Below are positions 58,601-64,000 of a stretch of 64,000 nucleotides of DNA, piece by piece (position 1 is the first letter of the stretch; every line of letters starts with the position of its first letter). The translations under genes were made by a program, and so were the position numbers. The notes beneath the pieces were generated by a model that ran no database searches, was not told the DNA's origin, and worked only from the letters and a program-made list of their open reading frames with translations. This DNA comes from Daucus carota subsp. sativus (taxonomy: Eukaryota; Streptophyta; Magnoliopsida; Apiales; Apiaceae): the NCBI RefSeq assembly GCF_001625215.2, contig NC_030385.2:38465598-38529597 (forward strand), written 5' to 3'.

Positions 58601-59869
58601 AAGCGTATAACACCAAAGGTGCTTACAATATAGTAGTAAACCCCGCAAAAGCAGCACACATGAAGTCTACCTAGCTGAAGCTACAAACAATGTATACATC
58701 TGAGCAGACATACATCACACTTACCACAAATGACCGCAGCACATCAACCTTCACCTCAGAATCGCTAAGTGTTTCAATATGCTGTACAAAGATCTTCTTG
58801 GTCTTCACCTCTGCTACTGCACAAATTAAAAATGTATATCAGTATCTTAAAATCCAACTTTATACCTATAAAAACCCATTTTACATATAGAAGCAAACAT
58901 AAATGTTCCAACAACAACACAGTAATATTCTACTAGTCAACTATGCAACAATTTGGTACAATCATACCACACAAATACACAGACATAATGGCCTTCACAT
59001 ATACTCCACTACAAGAACCCTTAAACAACTACAAAAAAATGCAAACGTATTGAAGGCCGGGATGATAGTGTCTACTAGGAGGCGTTTGGTTCATGGTTAA
59101 TGATCCCAGTTAACAGGAATCGGAACCTCAAACCCATGTGTTGGTGTTTGGATTAGCAATTTTTTGACATGCAATGGGAACCCCAATCCCATTTGGAGAT
59201 AAATCATTCCTTTCTTTACACTCCCTTGGGATACCCATTCCCATTTTCGATTCCCATTCCCACCCACGATGCAAACGCCCCCTAAGTATGACCTTCAGGC
59301 TTCAACAAATAATACAATGTATCACTACTATATGTTCTATGGTCTCCGTTATATAGAGAAAATTTACATATGAAGGCCTTAATTACATAGGTTACCCAAA
59401 GTTGGCTCCCTTAGCTATATTTTCAACTGAGAGATAAGTTAGGGCACTCATCTACTGTGTAATATATATTGTAATCGAAATCAATTTTCAGGTGACCCGT
59501 CAATCATCATAGCACAACAAACACAACACACGCAGAACAGACATGCACATTCTCACAAAAATGCACAAATTTTAGATTCTTGAATGGGTAAAATCACACC
59601 TTTTGTGGATGACTGAGACAAAGACAGCTTCTCAAAATCAATCAACGGGCGTTTCATGGGTCTGTCATTAATTTCAAGCCCTGCCCAGAAAAATACAAAT
59701 TAAACTTGTTGAAGTAATTAAACTTAATAAAAGGCACAATCTTGAGTACATATACTTATAACATACAAAAAGCATCGAGTGGTGACTGAAACGCCTTGCG
59801 CTTAACCCTCACAAAAACTGGCTTGTCATTCTTCGCCGGAGCTGAAGAACTTCCGGCAACATCAGCCAT
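55613..59869 (-). CDS. RDM4: IWR1-type RNA polymerase II assembly/nuclear import factor, RDM4/DMS4 homologue
   Basis: Plant relative of yeast Iwr1, which escorts assembled RNA polymerase II into the nucleus; Arabidopsis RDM4/DMS4 also acts with Pol IV/V in RNA-directed DNA methylation and in cold response. Ten exons: 59869-59767, 59680-59600, 58816-58725, 58454-58380, 57672-57631, 57194-57040, 56949-56825, 56438-56354, 56271-56195 and 55863-55613, joining to 361 residues. Family blocks: KPVFVRVKRKAFQSPLDAFW at the N-terminus, KTKKIFVQHIETLSDSEVKV, RFEQVWRKRKG, the Iwr1 core MCHLYDVVRVDVPE, and DDYVYDLYAVKD. The C-terminal 100 residues are very acidic (DDNNDDFYDGPDDIE ... YHEDDEFK). Intron 6 has a GC donor (57039-57038). 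Exon 4 has a tandem acceptor (TTAAGCAG) that could add or drop one glutamine. No defects seen. Confidence 0.93.
59078..59283. mobile_element. Small TIR element inside RDM4 intron 2
   Basis: The left end GGAGGCGTTTGGTT and the right end GCAAACGCCCCC are inverted, and the interior has repeated ATTCCCATT / AATGGGAA units that pair with each other (AATGGGAACCCCAATCCCAT and CCCATTCCCATTTTCGATTC). CTA occurs at both borders. Superfamily uncertain. Confidence 0.5.
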
Positions 59870-62800
59870 CGTCAACGGCGGAGACAATAATTTTACTTGT
59901 TTTTCAGCTGAGAAAGGATTCAAATTAATTGAGTGTCATCGATAAAAAATGGGTACTGTAATACATAGGTATATTGCAGTCCAGCCCAGTAGCAACTTAA
60001 TTCTTTGAGCCCGTACGGAAAGAAAGCCCGACTCAAAGTTCCGCTGGGATACAAAGCCCTCCGATGTCGTTTCAACTCTCGATGCATATAGGGTATAAAA
60101 AATAATATTTTTTTTATTTTTATTATGTTGTATTATGGTATAAGATTTTGTTTTAATAATAAAAATAAAGAGAAATATTATTTACAATTTTTTTCGGAAT
60201 ACATTAAAATAAGCGCAAAAAAACGTTGTCCAACTCAATTTGAGATCAAGGGAGTATTGACATTAGAAATATATATTTTGAATTTTTTAAATTGAAATGA
60301 CACGTTTAATTTTATGACATCAATAAAAAAATTAATTAATATAAAATGTGACATCCCACAAATCCGGGGGTCTGGATTTGGTGCCACTATCATAAAAATC
60401 TTTTAAAAACCTGTATTTGCGGAAAAAGGTAAAACAGATATTTAAAAATCTATACATTTTAAAAGAGATTTAAACCAAAATCACTTTGACCCCCTAAAAA
60501 CAGGATCGCTAATAGGTTACAGCACTGAAATCAGAAACCACAACTTCTAATCTTATTACAACTTAAACTACATTATCAGTTAAACCTCGATAAGAAGAAT
60601 AACTGATAAATAAATCTATTATACAACTGATATAAAATTTTACCATTCTAATCACAACTAGTTTCCTGGGTATCTTCCAATGTACTTTACCTGATTATCA
60701 AGCTGAAACTTGGTCCCTTGCAATCCTGCCTAGAAAGATTCTTACGCGCAGCTTAACAAGCGAATCATCTTAATTCCTAGCTGAAAGGGTTAAAAAGAAT
60801 AGCAAGAGTGAGCCAAACATGCTCAGCAAGTATATAAAGGAACAAATATAATAAATGAGAGAAAATTTAAATTATATCAGATGTATGTAACTAGCCAGGT
60901 ATTTTCAACCATAGAGAACAACAGTCATATTTTAAAAGTATGGCAATTACAAGAGAATAATAGCATTTAAAACTATTCTGTGAAAAATCATTCGCCTACG
61001 GTGCGTGGTGTTGACACGGTGATCAGCCGAGCATCAAGCACCGGGACAGGGCGCTACCTATCCCAAGAAAAAAGGGGCCCAAGGCACACATTGGCCTTAA
61101 AATAATGTAACATGTAACCACGACCGGCACCACGGTCCAGCAAATGAATTCCGATTGGTTAACAGTTTTATAAATAATACTTCTATATTCGAAATATTTA
61201 GCATCATTTTCATGTTACTAAACCCAAAAGGCATCCAACCTTTTTAAATCAAAACCTGTAGAGTGATACTCTGTATACCACATTTCACTGTTAACCAAGT
61301 TTGAAATCATATATATAATTGGCTATGCTCAACATTCTCATAAAGATATAATATCAAGAGAATATTGAACAAAATAACCAATTGCCACTAGGACAAAGTA
61401 AACCATGGAATACATTTATCAATAAAGAATTCCAAAAAATCTCAAAATCATTCTTGAATAAATAGAATAAACTGGGAACTTGCTTTTTGAATATAAGAGA
61501 ATGATAAGAAAATTTCTCTTTAAATATAAGAGACCAGTAGATTTGCTTGCAGTATATGTACAAGTTGAGAATAGAAATACTTGTTGTTAACTGCAAGAGA
61601 AAGATAGAAGTACTTGTCTTAACTCCTGCTTCTCAGATTTCTAATAATATTATCTACTGACAATTGTTCCCTTCTGCTTAGTTTCTGACAGAACTTAACA
61701 GACTATCCATAGCATAGCTTCGCTTTATTGGTTTGTTCCATCCTCGCTCCACGATACTATTCAACTACTTCTGGACATCCTCTATATGCACATCTTGGTC
61801 AACTCTGTATGTCAATAAGACAAATACTTCAATCGTCGGATCAGACGAAACTAATTACTTCTAAATGCTATTAGAATCTGCAACTAACTACCCTTCGCAT
61901 ATCCATATATAGTAAACAAAAATATATATAGATATCCACATAATAATATATATACACTGGATCAGTCAAACAAATAACCACATAATCAATAAACATACAT
62001 ATTCCATACAAATATAATATAATGCTACTAACTATCAAATATCTATTTATAGACATAATACACTTAATTTCTAAAGAAATTTCGGCAGCATATCCTCTAT
62101 TTATTGGACTATCCGCCTGCTTCAAACTAATACCAACAATCTACCAATACTATTGCTGTCACATGAATTATTAATATAAAAAGCTGCCTTGACTTGCAGT
62201 AAACACATAATAAAATCTGCCTTGACTTGCAGTAAACATATAATAAAATCTTTTACCAAGATTGCTAATTTGTTATACGCAAAACACATTTGATTAGATA
62301 TACAAGGTTAACCGAGCCAATCAATGTAATAATCAATTATATGCAATTACCCAAGTACCCAAGTACAACCTCATATTATGCACTAACAAAGAAAGAAAAC
62401 TAGAACGAATAGTTCAAACAGCCTTCACTCTATGATTTTTAATAAATTGAAAATATATCTTTTTAATACGAAATTTTTATGAGACACACCTAAACATTAT
62501 CCCAAACTACAGTAAAATTTTCACAAAGAAACTTCAAGCTTAAAGCAGAAAAACAGGGCCTGGAACAGGACAAACCTGCCCAGAATTTGCAGCGCATAAC
62601 ATACTAAAACGGTCATATCTCCTAGCTCGCTAATCAAATCGATTCAATTCTTTCGCGCACATAAACTAGACTCTGAGGAGCACATAACCACACATATATT
62701 AAGCATATAATTTGATTCTATGAGCCCAGAATTGTACTGCAAAACAGATCAGCAGCAACCTAAAAGTTAACCGATTATGTGTAAATCTACATTTTTAGCC

Positions 62801-64000
62801 CAATACTTAAACTCTTAAAACACCATTCTGAAAACATTTACACAAAATCTAAAATCCAAAAGCTTGAATAGTCAGTTATATATTCCCATAATTCAAGCAC
62901 CCAAGTCATCCGCTTATACTACTAGTTTGCGTACTAATTATAATCAACCTACAACAACCAATTCAAATATCAATTAAGCACACAATTCAATCATACAATT
63001 ACAAACACCATCTCAATCTCAAAAATTCAATCAACCTTCAATTACAAGCATAAATCAGTTTATATACATACAAGCACACACTCAGCTATTTACAGTTACA
63101 CACACCCATAGCTACACATACACATCAATTACACAAACCCACCAAAACACACAGACGCAGAATAACAGCCTATACAAAACCCACACCCCTGCATACTTCT
63201 ATCAACTCTATACCCCTGATTACACAAAAACAGCCCCTCTACCTGTCTGCTCGTGTGTTTTGTACGGAATGAATAGAATTGTAGCCCCCAATTTGAAAAA
63301 AAAATGCTAATTTAATCATTTTATTAAATTTAGGGGCACCAAAACATTTTCGAAAAAAAAAAGTAAAATTTTCTAAAAATTTAAAAATCCGAAATACAGA
63401 GAAAGTACAAAAATAATAATTTTTAGACACCCTCTAATTTTACAATTATTTACTGATGAAGTTCTCACTAATTTAAAAATAATAAAAATACTCATTTGCA
63501 AAACTATCAAATACTTTTAGAACCCACAGAAATATAAAAATACCAAACTTAGAATATTTTGGTAATTTGTATCAGATAAAATCTTTGGGTAGAAATAAAT
63601 ACTGTTGATTTTAAAAATGAAAAGACAGTCTCGATTTACTAAAATAATAAAATAAATGAGAGTTTATAATCTATCCGCTCGAACAAAATAAACAATAAAA
63701 TGCACATATAACAGTTACCACAATTAATCCAAATAATTGCATCAATTTACATTTTGCACGTAAAATATTAATATTCACATAATTGCAGTAACTCATAAAA
63801 TCATTTTTGAAAATCAATAAATTAGAATAAATTTTAAAATTTTATTCCTCCTATTTAAGAATTAATACCAAACTAATAAATAATTGCCGAGAAATCCGAG
63901 TTGCTACATAAAATAATGAGAAAATGAATATTTTCAGTTTGAAAAATGAAAACAATTTACTTTATTTTTTTTTTAGGAAACACAATTTACTTTATTAGAA
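59870..64000. other. Right-hand 4 kb, no gene recognised
   Basis: Includes the RDM4 promoter (first few hundred bp). From about 60350 the sequence (TGTGACATCCCACAAATCCG ...) changes character: it has phrases seen in plant LTR-retroelement ends (GAGCCAAACATGCTCAGCAA at about 60811) and a GC-richer block at 60995-61145, but I find no second LTR, primer site or coding domain in the window. A 33-bp tandem duplication lies at 62184-62216 / 62217-62249 (CTGCCTTGACTTGCAGTAAA...). The rest is AT-rich and non-coding. Confidence 0.4.

Overview
The window is nuclear DNA from a flowering plant, almost certainly a eudicot. It is AT-rich, its genes are split by short GT-AG introns and match land-plant families, and it is crowded with plant transposons. 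An asterid is possible, but nothing here fixes the species. I worked exon boundaries out by hand from splice sites, reading frame and family knowledge; no search was run.

Genes, left to right: a small secreted peptide precursor (36-368, +); a complete high-affinity nitrate transporter NRT2 (5363-7133, -, 3 exons, 530 aa); a complete MATE/DTX efflux carrier (11331-13658, -, 7 exons, 500 aa); a MIR172 gene (hairpin 31491-31658, +, TATA box near 30590); an LPA1-type P-loop kinase linked to phytic acid (35835-40482, -, 7 coding exons, 727 aa); plastid chaperonin CPN60 alpha (46298-49978, -, 8 exons, 591 aa); a single-exon BAHD acyltransferase (51693-53072, -, 459 aa); and the IWR1/RDM4-type RNA polymerase II assembly factor (55613-59869, -, 10 exons, 361 aa). 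They are unrelated housekeeping, transport and regulatory genes, not a pathway cluster.

Mobile DNA dominates the rest. At 7634-10259 lies a young Copia-type LTR element with only a gag gene (TR-GAG-like). Its two 330-bp LTRs look identical, its 5-bp target duplication is perfect, and it sits 501 bp upstream of the NRT2 start codon in the same orientation. At 19082-26476 lies a structurally complete CACTA (En/Spm) transposon with matched termini, a 3-bp duplication, an intact TNP2-like transposase, an intact second protein, and dense CCGACC-type subterminal repeats, with an unexpected third cluster of that motif between its two genes. Also present are Tourist-, Stowaway-, hAT- and MULE/foldback-type elements, two microsatellite-flanked MITEs in tandem, LINE 3' ends facing away from each other, and a compact LINE-derived element with an 18-bp duplication.

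The items most worth a second look are the gag-only LTR element upstream of NRT2, the CACTA element with its internal motif cluster, the MIR172 locus, two non-canonical GC-AG introns (MATE and RDM4), and the 306-bp foldback element at 27752-28057.
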